Assembly: GCA_031290325.1 (NCBI GenBank)
Contig: JAITNU010000177.1
Coordinates: 1-27,666 of the forward strand
Source: Treponema sp.
GTDB lineage: Bacteria > Spirochaetota > Spirochaetia > Treponematales > Breznakiellaceae
Direction: 5' to 3'
DNA: 27,666 nt
Shown: positions 5,911 through 13,754 of the stretch, piece by piece
Layout of the letters: every line of letters begins with the position of its first letter
How positions within the stretch are numbered: the stretch's first letter is position 1
Translations under genes and position numbers: made by a program
Notes under the pieces: generated by a model
What the model was told of the DNA's origin: nothing
What the model saw: the letters and a program-made list of their open reading frames with translations, nothing else
Database searches by the model: none

Positions 5911-6859
5911 AATATTGATTGACGTTCTCTTTGGTAATAAGCACAAAATCAATCCACGTTTCTTTTGCTACTGTTTTTCCGTTGATGAGATCAACGACCA
6001 GATCGATGCCCCTGCTTACCTGCCCGATGCCATCCTGATAAATTGTGGCAAGCAGATCGCCGCTTTTTACCATGCTTAAGGGGCCGGGGTTTCCGTCAAC
6101 GCCGATGCAGATAATGTCGGTGCGTCCCTGCGCGTTCATCACGTTCTGGGCCGCAGATGACATATCATCGTTGTCGCAGATAATGGCGTTCAGGCCTTGC
6201 CCGTACTTGGTTCGCCAGTCTTCGGCAAAACGGGTGGCGATTTCACCAAGCCAGTTACCCGGCTGTTCATCCAGGAGCTTCCAGTTGGGATCCTTGTCCA
6301 GGATATTATGAATGCCCTGTCCCCGTTCAACCTGGGCTGAATTACCGATAGGCCCCTGGATATGTCCCCAGCCGCCGCCTGCCGGGATGTTCTCCCGCAC
6401 AAATTGTGCCATCATCTCGCCGGCCTGTACGTCGTTGGAACCAACGTAGGCCGCTGCAAGCTCGGTGGTATTGTTTGTCCGGGAATTAACCACCACGATG
6501 GGAATGTTTTTCTCTTTGGCCTTGTCGAGAACCGGCGCACTTCCCGCCGCTTCAGCCGGAAGGAAGATAATGTAATTACAGCCCTGACTGACTGCGGTAT
6601 CCATCAGGGAGATTTGCGTTACCGGATCAGACTGGCCATCATAAAAATACCAGTTCCCGATAACTCCGTCTCTTTTCAGACCGTCCAGTTTTGTCCGGGC
6701 GGCATTGTTGTAGCCGATAGCAAAGGTATCAGTAGTATTTTTACAAATATACCCGATAACCGGTTTCTTCGGCCCCGAATTCTGCTGCCCGGCGGCAGGC
6801 AGGTATGATGCTATGCCAATCATACCCAACACCGCCAGTTTAAACCATGTACTCTTCAT
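5909..6859 (-). CDS. Sugar ABC transporter periplasmic binding protein (RbsB/MglB type)
   Basis: This 316-residue protein captures a monosaccharide or polyol outside the inner membrane and delivers it to the permease. Residues 1-24 are a signal peptide (hydrophobic LAVLGMIGIASYL ending PAAG) with no lipobox Cys. The mature part has the periplasmic-binding-protein type I fold: PVIGYICKNTTDTFAIGYN, PAEAAGSAPVLDKAKEKNIP and VVVNSRTN, then CIGVDGNPGPLSMVKSG. These are the usual order in ribose/galactose binders. The start has AGGAGAG five bases upstream. It is the last gene of the SDR-xylB-ATPase-permease operon, 70 bp after the permease with a small hairpin between them. The ligand is not readable from sequence. 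Context suggests a pentose or pentitol. Confidence 0.9.
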   Translation of the reverse strand: MKSTWFKLAVLGMIGIASYLPAAGQQNSGPKKPVIGYICKNTTDTFAIGYNNAARTKLDGLKRDGVIGNWYFYDGQSDPVTQISLMDTAVSQGCNYIIFLPAEAAGSAPVLDKAKEKNIPIVVVNSRTNNTTELAAAYVGSNDVQAGEMMAQFVRENIPAGGGWGHIQGPIGNSAQVERGQGIHNILDKDPNWKLLDEQPGNWLGEIATRFAEDWRTKYGQGLNAIICDNDDMSSAAQNVMNAQGRTDIICIGVDGNPGPLSMVKSGDLLATIYQDGIGQVSRGIDLVVDLINGKTVAKETWIDFVLITKENVNQY

Positions 6860-6882
6860 ATTTCTCTCCTAAAAAAATATTT

Positions 6883-6905
6883 CTTATCTACATGCGTAGA
6901 ATAAG
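6883..6905 (-). other. Intercistronic hairpin between permease and binding protein genes
   Basis: CTTAT-CTAC (6883-6891), loop ATGC, then GTAG-A-ATAAG (6896-6905) forms a 9-bp stem with one bulge and no U-run. Such hairpins upstream of binding-protein genes often protect the 3' segment and raise its expression. That role here is inference. Confidence 0.35.
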
Positions 6906-6929
6906 TTCCTTAAAACAAGCGCCTCGTGA

Positions 6930-7907
6930 TTATCTTTTCCGGTGCAGCAGCATATCCAGCAGTACCGCTGCGATAATCAAAAGGCCCTTCATAATGGTCT
7001 GCCAATACGAACTGATACCCAGGAGGTTCATACCGTTGTAAATAAGCCCAATGATGATAATGCCGATCACCGTACCACCAATTGTTCCCACACCGCCTGC
7101 AAAGGAGGTTCCCCCGATAACACAGGCGGCAATGGCATCGGTCTCATACCCGATACCACTATTGGGCTGGGACGCATTGATCCTGCTGGTCATAATAATC
7201 CCTGCAATGCCACAGCAAATGCCGCAGATAACATAGGTGGCAACCTGGGTACGGAATACCTTTACCCCTGCTGCGGTTGCAGCGTTGAGGTTTCCCCCTA
7301 CCGCATACACATAGCGGCCTAATTTAGTATGATGCAGAATGATAAAGACAATGGCCACCACTATCAGAAAAATGATGATTGGGTAGGGAATAACATTAAA
7401 CAGTCTTCCTGTACCGATTATTTTGAACTCCGGTACTTCTATGGAACGGGCGTAGCCGCCGGTTACAAAGTAGCCCATGCCTCGGAAAACCAATTGGGTA
7501 GCCAGGGTCACCACAAAGGGAAAGAGCTTGAAGCGTGCCACAAAAAAACCGTTCATCAACCCTGCAATGGCCGTTGCACCGATTGAAATGAGAATGGTCA
7601 GGGGAATATTGCTTGTTTGCAGCAATACCATACCGGCGACAGAACTGGTCAGGGCAAGCATGGAACCTATCGAAATATCAATGCCTCCGGCAACCATGAC
7701 AAAAACCATGCCCATGGAAAGAATGCCGTTTATCGACACTTGCAGTAATACGCTTAATACATTATCCCTGGTTCTAAAGGCAGGGGATGCGATTGACAGG
7801 ATAATGATCATCAGTATCATAACAAAACCAATACCATATCTGCGCATGAAAATATTCATCTCCGTTTGATCCATGCCCAGAATTTTTTTTCCTGTTAATT
7901 CCGCCAT
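6930..7907 (-). CDS. Sugar ABC transporter permease (RbsC/BPD_transp_2 family)
   Basis: This inner-membrane permease of a ribose-type importer has 325 residues from the ATG at 7907, which has AAGGAGC upstream. An open frame continues upstream into the ATPase gene, but without a ribosome site. About 8-10 hydrophobic segments are visible, beginning with GIGFVMILMIIILSIASPAF. Family landmarks are the MGMVFVMVAGGIDISIGSML region and the ACVIGGTSFAGGVGTIGGTV block near the C-terminus that faces the ATPase. It lies 19 bp after the ATPase gene and works with that protein and the binding protein. Substrate specificity resides mainly in the binding protein and cannot be read here. Confidence 0.92.
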   Translation of the reverse strand: MAELTGKKILGMDQTEMNIFMRRYGIGFVMILMIIILSIASPAFRTRDNVLSVLLQVSINGILSMGMVFVMVAGGIDISIGSMLALTSSVAGMVLLQTSNIPLTILISIGATAIAGLMNGFFVARFKLFPFVVTLATQLVFRGMGYFVTGGYARSIEVPEFKIIGTGRLFNVIPYPIIIFLIVVAIVFIILHHTKLGRYVYAVGGNLNAATAAGVKVFRTQVATYVICGICCGIAGIIMTSRINASQPNSGIGYETDAIAACVIGGTSFAGGVGTIGGTVIGIIIIGLIYNGMNLLGISSYWQTIMKGLLIIAAVLLDMLLHRKR

Positions 7908-7926
7908 ACTATTGCTCCTTATTTGT

Positions 7927-9441
7927 TTACTGTCCGAATTCTTTTGCCAATATGGTTTCTTCAGTGGCTTCTCCACTGAGAATATCCTTTCGTAACACTT
8001 CCCCGTTGGTTCTACCTTCGTGGAAGATAACAATGCGGTCGCTCATTCCCATCACTTCAGGCAGTTCCGAAGAAACCATGATGATCGCCATGCCTTCTGC
8101 GGCGAAGCGGCATATCAGGGTATGGATTTCAGCTTTTGCCCCCACATCAACCCCCCGGGTCGGCTCATCTACGATCAGCACCTTGGGATTTGCCATAAAC
8201 CATTTAGCAATGACCACCTTCTGCTGATTCCCGCCGGAAAGGGAATAGGCTTCGGACTCAATGCTTGCCGCCTTGATGGAAAGACCTTTGGCCGCATCTT
8301 TGGTTTCCTCGCTCTCCCGTTTCTGGCGTATCAAAAGCCTCTTTTGCCGGGCCGGCAAATTGGGGAGGCTGATATTTTCCCGCAGGGAACGCCCCAGGCA
8401 GAGACCGAAGATTTTGCGATCCTCATTCACCATACACACACCCTGCCTGATGCCCTCTGCAGGATTTTTAATGGTGATCGGTTTTCCGTTAAAAAATATA
8501 TTTCCCTTCTTCAAATGGTCCAGACCGATAATGGCGCGCATGGTTTCACTGCGTCCTGATCCGACCAAGCCGGAAAAACCGAGAATCTCCCCGGCATGAA
8601 CCGTAAAACTGATATCGTCAAAGCCCTTGCCCGAAAGCCCCTCCACCCGGAAGACCTCTCCTCCAATCGGACAATCCACTTTGGGAAATACGCTTTCCAC
8701 CTGGCGCCCGACCATAAGAGCAATCAGTTCATCCCGGGTAACACTTTCCATAGATTTACTGCCCACATACTTTCCATCCCGGAATACCGAAACCTTGTCG
8801 CATATCTTAAATATTTCCTCCATACGATGGGAAATATAAATGATAGAAACACCTTTTGCTTTTAAATCACGGATGGTCTTAAAAAGCCGTTCGGTTTCTT
8901 CACTGTCCAGGGAAGAGGTTGGCTCGTCCATAATGATCAGCCGGGCGTTACAGGACACCGCCTTGATTATTTCAATCATCTGAACCTGGGCCAGGGTCAA
9001 TTCTTCCATCAGAGTCTGGGGCTTCATTCTGAAATTGAATTTTTCTAAAATGTCCGCAGCTTTCCGGTCCGTTTCTTTTTTGTTGAGAAACCCCAATATT
9101 CCGTAACTGTCTTCCCGGCCCAAAAAAATACTTTCCGCAATGGATAAATAAGGTTCGGGGTTTAATTCCTGATGGATCATCGAAATACCGGCATTAATGG
9201 CATCCGACGGCCCCCGGACCTGATACGGTTTGCCTTCAAAGACCATTTCCCCCTTGTCAGGCTGGTACAGGCCGATGATGATCTTCATCAAGGTTGATTT
9301 ACCGGCACCGTTTTCCCCCAGCAGGGCATGCGCCTCGCCTTTGCCAATCTGCAGTTGCACATTTTGAAGCGCCTGGACACCGCCGAAAGATTTTGAGATA
9401 CCCTGACATTCAAAGATAGTGTTACTGTCTGTTTCTATCAT
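7927..9441 (-). CDS. Sugar ABC transporter ATPase, duplicated (RbsA/MglA type)
   Basis: This 504-residue ATPase has two ABC domains in one chain, as in ribose and galactose importers. The first Walker A is GENGAGKST (residues 42-50), with signature LTLAQVQMIEI and Walker B LIIMDEPTSSLD. The second domain has a degenerate Walker A (GLVGSGRSE), signature LSGGNQQKVVIAKW and LIVDEPTRGVDVGAKAE. The degenerate second P-loop is normal for the family. The start is ATG 9441 with GAAGAAGG upstream. It overlaps the end of xylB by 20 bp, which implies translational coupling. A much longer frame to 9750 is antisense-like padding over xylB and is not used. Confidence 0.93.
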   Translation of the reverse strand: MIETDSNTIFECQGISKSFGGVQALQNVQLQIGKGEAHALLGENGAGKSTLMKIIIGLYQPDKGEMVFEGKPYQVRGPSDAINAGISMIHQELNPEPYLSIAESIFLGREDSYGILGFLNKKETDRKAADILEKFNFRMKPQTLMEELTLAQVQMIEIIKAVSCNARLIIMDEPTSSLDSEETERLFKTIRDLKAKGVSIIYISHRMEEIFKICDKVSVFRDGKYVGSKSMESVTRDELIALMVGRQVESVFPKVDCPIGGEVFRVEGLSGKGFDDISFTVHAGEILGFSGLVGSGRSETMRAIIGLDHLKKGNIFFNGKPITIKNPAEGIRQGVCMVNEDRKIFGLCLGRSLRENISLPNLPARQKRLLIRQKRESEETKDAAKGLSIKAASIESEAYSLSGGNQQKVVIAKWFMANPKVLIVDEPTRGVDVGAKAEIHTLICRFAAEGMAIIMVSSELPEVMGMSDRIVIFHEGRTNGEVLRKDILSGEATEETILAKEFGQ

Positions 9442-10927
9442 GCCTTCTTCCCAACTCAGTAAGATATTGAAGCGTTTTGCTGCTTCCCCTGTATGCTTCT
9501 TTATAGTGCTGATAAAATTCCTGATAGATACGATGTTGATCCAGATCCGGTTCCCGGCACCCTGGCTGGTAATGCACCATACTGCGGCAGGCTTCTTCAA
9601 TTGATGAAAAAACACCGCCACCAGAGAACGCCGCTGCCGCTGCTCCGATGCATGCCTGTTCTTCAGTAACTGTGGTTTTGATGGGGAGTGCAAAAACATC
9701 TGCCAGGATCTGCATCCACACCGCGCTCCGCGCCCCGCCGCCTGAAGCAATCAGTTCCCCGGTATGAAGCCCCAGATCTTCGCACGTCTCCAGGCACTGG
9801 TAGAGGGAATAAGCAACCCCCTCAAGCACTGCCCGGGCCAGATGGGCTTTACCGGTATCAAGGCGAAGACCCAGAAAAGCGCCGGAAAGATCCGGATTAA
9901 CATGGGGCGTCCGCTCACCGCTCAAATAGGGCAGAAACAACAGACCCCCGGCGCCGGCAGGCAGAATGGCAATTTCATTGTCCAGTGTACGGTAATCTTC
10001 ACCGGTAAAGCGCGAGCGGTACCACTTAAAGGAAAGGCCTGCGGTCATGGTCGCCCCCATGACAATCCAGGTATCCTTGCTATAGGCGCAGAAGGTATTG
10101 GTGGAACGCTGAGGATTGGCTACTGGTTTATCACTCTGAAAGCACACCTGCCCGGAACTGCCGATGTTCACCGTTGCCTGCCCGCTCTTAATCGCGCCGT
10201 TTCCGATAGCCTGCATCACCTGATCCCCGCCGCCTGAAACCACCAGGGTTCCCGCCGCAAGTCCCGTTTCCACCGCCGCTTCTTTCGTTACGGTCCCCAC
10301 AGTCGCATCCGCGGCAACACAGGGTGGAAACCACGAAAGGGGTATGCCCAGGGCATTAAGGATCTCAGCGGACCACCGGAAATGTTCTATGTCAAAAGCC
10401 AGGGTTGCCGAAGCATCGGAAAAGTCTGAACAGAGTTCCCCGCAGAGTTTAAATTTCAAAAAATCTTTCGGAAGGCATACCGCATCAATACAGTTGTAGT
10501 ATTCCTGTTCATACTCCTTAACCCAGAGCAGGGAGCTTAACAGAAACCCTGTGTACACCGGATTAAACGGGGGAAGCGCCGCGTACAGGTCCCCAATTTT
10601 AGACAGTTCCCCGCCGGAACGGGTGTCGCAGTGCAGAATCGCCGGACGGATGACCTGCCGCTTTTTATCGAGCATAACCAAACCGTGCATCTGCCCGGAA
10701 AAACTGAGGGCCTTGATTTCCAAAGCAGGAACACCGGAACGGGCCAATACTTCCCGCACCACAGCCCGGCAGGCATTCCACCAGAGATCCGTATGCTGTT
10801 CCGCATAACCGGAACAAGGTGCATCGAATTGATAGGTCCCTGAGCTTGCGCCCTGTATGTTTCCCGCAGGATCAACAAGCAGCGCCTTCAGACTGGAAGT
10901 ACCCAAATCAATGCCCATCGCATACAT
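9422..10927 (-). CDS. xylB: Xylulokinase (FGGY family)
   Basis: This 501-residue FGGY kinase phosphorylates D-xylulose to xylulose 5-phosphate for the pentose phosphate pathway. The N-terminal GIDLGTSSLKALLVD is the ATPase phosphate-1 loop. SFSGQMHGLVMLD near residue 75 is characteristic of xylulokinases among FGGY kinases. The second half carries SGGGDQVMQAIGNG, LPYLSGERTPHVNP and the FGGY signature ASGGGARSAVWMQILADVF. The ATG at 10927 has AAGGAT ten bases upstream. The gene follows the SDR dehydrogenase, with 87 bp between them mostly filled by the right CRISPR-like element. No xylose isomerase gene is present, so the xylulose may come from polyol oxidation by the SDR. A related ketose could be the true substrate. 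Confidence 0.88.
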   Translation of the reverse strand: MYAMGIDLGTSSLKALLVDPAGNIQGASSGTYQFDAPCSGYAEQHTDLWWNACRAVVREVLARSGVPALEIKALSFSGQMHGLVMLDKKRQVIRPAILHCDTRSGGELSKIGDLYAALPPFNPVYTGFLLSSLLWVKEYEQEYYNCIDAVCLPKDFLKFKLCGELCSDFSDASATLAFDIEHFRWSAEILNALGIPLSWFPPCVAADATVGTVTKEAAVETGLAAGTLVVSGGGDQVMQAIGNGAIKSGQATVNIGSSGQVCFQSDKPVANPQRSTNTFCAYSKDTWIVMGATMTAGLSFKWYRSRFTGEDYRTLDNEIAILPAGAGGLLFLPYLSGERTPHVNPDLSGAFLGLRLDTGKAHLARAVLEGVAYSLYQCLETCEDLGLHTGELIASGGGARSAVWMQILADVFALPIKTTVTEEQACIGAAAAAFSGGGVFSSIEEACRSMVHYQPGCREPDLDQHRIYQEFYQHYKEAYRGSSKTLQYLTELGRRHDRNRQ

Positions 10928-10953
10928 GGATCAGCCATCCTTATTGTTTGTTT

Positions 10954-11009
10954 GTTCCAATCCACGCGCTCCCATGGAGCGCGACCAAGCGCCTTTCTTC
11001 ATAGCGGGG
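10954..11009 (-). repeat. CRISPR-repeat-like dispersed element, right copy
   Basis: Positions 10959-11009 match the left copy (5819-5869) at 49 of 51 bases. Read on the minus strand, 10985-10954 is a 32-nt unit. It begins GTCGC, has a perfect 8-bp stem CGCGCTCC/GGAGCGCG around a 3-nt loop, and ends GTGGATTGGAAC. Length, stem and the GTGGATTG end match subtype I-C CRISPR repeats as I know them. The flank shared with the left copy lies on the leader side (10986-11009). The element fills the gap between the SDR stop and xylB, 26 bp before xylB's ATG. Confidence 0.82.
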
Positions 11010-11014
11010 GTTCT

Positions 11015-11782
11015 TTATTGACAAACATAGGCCCCATCTACAACCAGATCACTGCCTGATGTATAGCCGGAACTTTCCGCCGCCAGATAAATCACCGCCC
11101 CTACCAGTTCTTCAGGTTTTCCCATACGGTGAAAAGGCATGAGGGGCATCCAGGCATCTTTGAGTTCCTGGGGAGTATCCACGCTCATGGGGGTTGCAAT
11201 ATACCCTGGGCTTAAGGAGTTCACCCGGATACCGTACTGCGCCCATTCCACTGCCAAGGATCGGGTCATGTGGATAACCCCTGCCTTGGAGGCGTTATAC
11301 GAAGCCTGCCACTGGGGGATATTTACGATAGAGCCGGACATGGAAGCCATGTTGATGATGCTTCCCCTGATCCCCTGCTCTATCATGATCCGTCCTGCCG
11401 CCCGGGCCATGATATATTCCCCGGTAAGGTTAATATCCAGTACACTCCGCCAGTCGGCAATAGTCGCCTTGAGGGTGTCCTCATGAATACAGATGCCGGC
11501 GTTGTTAAAGACAATATCAATAGAACCGGAACGGGCTATTACCGACGCAAGGGCGGCATCCACCGCTTTTTCATCGGTTACGTCCGCCAGGAGACTGTAC
11601 GCCCTCCCCCCTGCTTGTTCGATAAGCTTTACCGTTTCATCAGCCCCGGTCCGGGAAATAATGGCTACTTCCGCCCCGGCTTTGGCAAGACCTATGGCCA
11701 CCACTTGCCCTATACCACGCCCGCCACCGGTAACAAGCGCCGTTTTCCCTTTAAGACTGAACAATGTTTCCAAATAGCTCAT
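11015..11782 (-). CDS. SDR-family sugar/polyol dehydrogenase
   Basis: This 255-residue short-chain dehydrogenase/reductase probably oxidises a sugar alcohol to a ketose, or the reverse. It has the cofactor loop TGGGRGIG (18-25), NNAG (93-96) and the catalytic set Ser147, Tyr162 and Lys166 in SYNASKAG. The substrate-loop region SLSPGYIATPM and the C-terminal YTSGSDLVVDGAY are standard. It most resembles arabinitol/xylitol-type and gluconate 5-dehydrogenase-type SDRs in memory, but SDR substrates cannot be assigned by eye. I chose ATG 11782 with AAGGGG eight bases upstream. It is the first gene of the operon with xylB and the ABC importer, and a promoter and candidate operator lie just upstream. 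Confidence 0.87.
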   Translation of the reverse strand: MSYLETLFSLKGKTALVTGGGRGIGQVVAIGLAKAGAEVAIISRTGADETVKLIEQAGGRAYSLLADVTDEKAVDAALASVIARSGSIDIVFNNAGICIHEDTLKATIADWRSVLDINLTGEYIMARAAGRIMIEQGIRGSIINMASMSGSIVNIPQWQASYNASKAGVIHMTRSLAVEWAQYGIRVNSLSPGYIATPMSVDTPQELKDAWMPLMPFHRMGKPEELVGAVIYLAAESSGYTSGSDLVVDGAYVCQ

Positions 11783-11805
11783 ATAAGTATCCCCTTGCAT
11801 AACCA

Positions 11806-11833
11806 GTTTTACATAACCAAAAATATTTGTCAA
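11806..11833 (-). promoter_or_regulatory. Promoter of the SDR-xylB-ABC operon
   Basis: On the minus strand, a perfect -35 TTGACA (11833-11828), 16-bp spacer and -10 TAAAAC (11811-11806). Transcription would start near 11799, 17 nt before the SDR ATG. The -35 is embedded in the palindrome at 11826-11837. Confidence 0.5.
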
Positions 11834-11837
11834 CAAA
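11826..11837. promoter_or_regulatory. Candidate operator TTTGT-CA-ACAAA over the SDR -35 box
   Basis: Perfect 5-bp arms with a 2-bp centre cover the -35 hexamer. Related sequences occur at 11866-11877 (AATTT-GT-AAATT) and as TTTGT...ACAAA near 11890-11912. The form recalls the AraR box of Bacillus (ATTTGT...ACAAAT), whose regulator has the same GntR/LacI architecture as the divergent gene. Binding is inference. Confidence 0.45.
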
Positions 11838-11942
11838 AAAATAACAGATTTTTCATATTTCTAAAAATTTGTAAATTATTTTATCCTGATTTGTCTAAGC
11901 AATCTTTACAAAAGGAAAAAAACAGCGCATCTTTAAAGGGTA

Positions 11943-13025
11943 ATGGCAGATTCAAAATCGGAGCTTATTTATCAGGACCTCCTGAAACGTATTTCCACCG
12001 GTGATTTGTCCGGCAAGATCAACCTGCCCACTGAGACGGTCTTGGCAGAGCATTACCGGTGTTCCCGGCCGACCCTCCGCAAAGCGGTGGACGAGATGAA
12101 ACAGGCGGGATATATCACCAGCATTAAAGGTTCCGGCGCCTATATCAATGCCCCGCGGCCCCAAACCAGTCTTTTGGGCATTATTTTTCCCAATATGGGG
12201 CCGGGGTATTTTTTTGACCCCCTTTACAATCAGCTTGCCCAATATGCGTCATGCCAGGGCTATTCCCTTGTTTGGGGTGGCTATGTTTCTCCAAAATCGG
12301 ATATGCTGAAATTCGATATTCTGCAATTATGTGAACGGTACATCGCCCAGGGGATTCAAGGCTTGTTCTTTTCGCCTTTTGAATATCACGAGAAGGTGGA
12401 AATGCTGAATGAAGAAATTCTCAATATCATTTCCGATGCAGGTATACCGATTGTTTTGATTGATGCGAATATAAAACCCTACCCGGCTCCCAATGATTTT
12501 GATTTGGTGTCCCTGGACCACATACACGCGTCATATATGATGACAACGTATCTTATTCAACAGACTTATAGGCGTATTTTTTTCTTCGCTCCCCGTAACT
12601 CCCATACTACGATCAAACTCAGGCTTATGGGGTATCATGAGGCGATGCTGGATCATCATCTGCCGCCGGAACCGCTTATTGAAATTGACCGCGATGATGC
12701 ATCGGTCTCCTGCTTTATTACGGAAAAAAGGCCGGATGCCATCCTCTGCTCCAATGATATTACCGCCATGGGACTTATCAATTCCATTGAAAAACTGGGT
12801 ATGAAGGTTCCCGCGGACATCGCGGTGACCGGTTTTGACCATTTAAGCCAGGCGATGCCCTTTTCCCGGTTAATTACCAGTATTGAGCAGCCCATAGAGG
12901 CGATAACCCAAACCGCTCTGGAACTGATGGTACGCCGTATTACAGCCCCTCAAAAACCGCCTTCCTGCATCACCTATCCTGGAAAACTGGTCATTGAGGA
13001 ATCCACTGCTTCGGCAGCGCCGTAA
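11943..13025 (+). CDS. GntR/LacI hybrid transcriptional regulator (AraR-like)
   Basis: This 360-residue regulator joins a GntR winged helix (residues about 5-72, with LPTETVLAEHYRCSRPTLRK and AGYITSIKGSGAYIN) to a LacI/periplasmic-binding-type sensor domain (residues about 77-355, from SLLGIIFPNMGPGYFF to IEQPIEAITQTALELMV). The landmark PDAILCSNDITAMG and the IAVTGFDHL segment are typical of LacI sensors. The same domain order occurs in AraR, the arabinose repressor. It is transcribed away from the SDR operon across a shared AT-rich promoter region. It probably represses that operon until a sugar or sugar alcohol binds. An in-frame TAA just upstream (11934-11936) fixes the start region. The ribosome site AAAGGG is unusually close to the ATG. 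Confidence 0.9.
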   Translation: MADSKSELIYQDLLKRISTGDLSGKINLPTETVLAEHYRCSRPTLRKAVDEMKQAGYITSIKGSGAYINAPRPQTSLLGIIFPNMGPGYFFDPLYNQLAQYASCQGYSLVWGGYVSPKSDMLKFDILQLCERYIAQGIQGLFFSPFEYHEKVEMLNEEILNIISDAGIPIVLIDANIKPYPAPNDFDLVSLDHIHASYMMTTYLIQQTYRRIFFFAPRNSHTTIKLRLMGYHEAMLDHHLPPEPLIEIDRDDASVSCFITEKRPDAILCSNDITAMGLINSIEKLGMKVPADIAVTGFDHLSQAMPFSRLITSIEQPIEAITQTALELMVRRITAPQKPPSCITYPGKLVIEESTASAAP

Positions 13026-13116
13026 TTTCAGCACCGGCATGCGTAGCTCCAACACTAATCGGGCTTTGCTCTGTACGGAAGTCATCAAGTATCAAAAACA
13101 AACTATATTTGTGCAC

Positions 13117-13752
13117 CTAAAATCCAAGTTCCTCATTAATAATGATGATAGTGTACTTCCCCGCAAATTTTTGAGCGTTAAACGTTATCAGGAGTTGATT
13201 GCACATTCTACCGGGGATGTTGCAATCCGTACAGATACCCGTCTCAGTGCAGGGAGTCTTGTGGCCATTACGCTTACAGTTCATCGGTGCTATTGAGCGT
13301 GCCCGAGCAATCGCCTCTTCAAGGGTATCGACGATTTTGTTCACCCCCACAACCACGATTACGTGACGGGGACCGTAGGCCATAGCGGCGACACGGCTCC
13401 CGGAACAGTCGAGGTTGACCATCTCACCACTGATGGTCATGGCGTTGGCGCTGGTGAGAAAATAATCCGCCATGAGACTTTCACGGCATACTTCAAAGTG
13501 ATCGGCGCAGTTATAGCGGTCATATAGGTGGTACTCACTGCCACGCAGAACCGGCAGTATCTCCATTGCGCCCAGGGTTTCACTCCCGCCAAGGCCGACT
13601 GAGACACCTTTGGGAAGACAGGTTTCAAGCAAGAGCTTTTTCGCATCTTCCAGGGTTTCCGTATAATGAGCGGTCCAGCCTTTTTCACGAAAGGCTTGCG
13701 CTGCCAATCGTCCCCGTTTTTCACCGAACCATTTACGGTATTGATTTTCCAT
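13117..13752 (-). CDS. LUD-domain protein (LutC/YkgG, DUF162)
   Basis: This roughly 211-residue protein has the LUD domain found in lactate-utilisation proteins such as LutB and LutC. Visible features are VSVGLGGSETLGAMEILP, then ADYFLTSANAMTISGEMVN and RHVIVVVGVNKIV. The C-terminal Cys-rich CTETGICTDCNIPGRMC and final NEELGF end in the manner of stand-alone family members. The Cys cluster could bind metal. Stand-alone LUD proteins are often encoded in sugar operons, but their reaction is not known to me. The ATG at 13752 lies two bases after the GH88 stop, so it is the last gene of the uronate operon. A GTG at 13761 is an alternative start. Confidence 0.85.
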   Translation of the reverse strand: MENQYRKWFGEKRGRLAAQAFREKGWTAHYTETLEDAKKLLLETCLPKGVSVGLGGSETLGAMEILPVLRGSEYHLYDRYNCADHFEVCRESLMADYFLTSANAMTISGEMVNLDCSGSRVAAMAYGPRHVIVVVGVNKIVDTLEEAIARARSIAPMNCKRNGHKTPCTETGICTDCNIPGRMCNQLLITFNAQKFAGKYTIIIINEELGF

Positions 13753-13754
13753 TT

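Noticed and set aside
7477..7869. Rightward 130-codon frame over the permease
   Set aside because: Shadow of a transmembrane protein; no start signals.
5819..11009. A CRISPR array
   Set aside because: Only two isolated repeat-like units 5.1 kb apart, no spacers between regular repeats and no cas genes, so I list them as dispersed repeats.
11270..12004. Rightward 244-codon frame
   Set aside because: Runs antisense to the SDR and into the GntR/LacI regulator in another frame; no recognisable domain.
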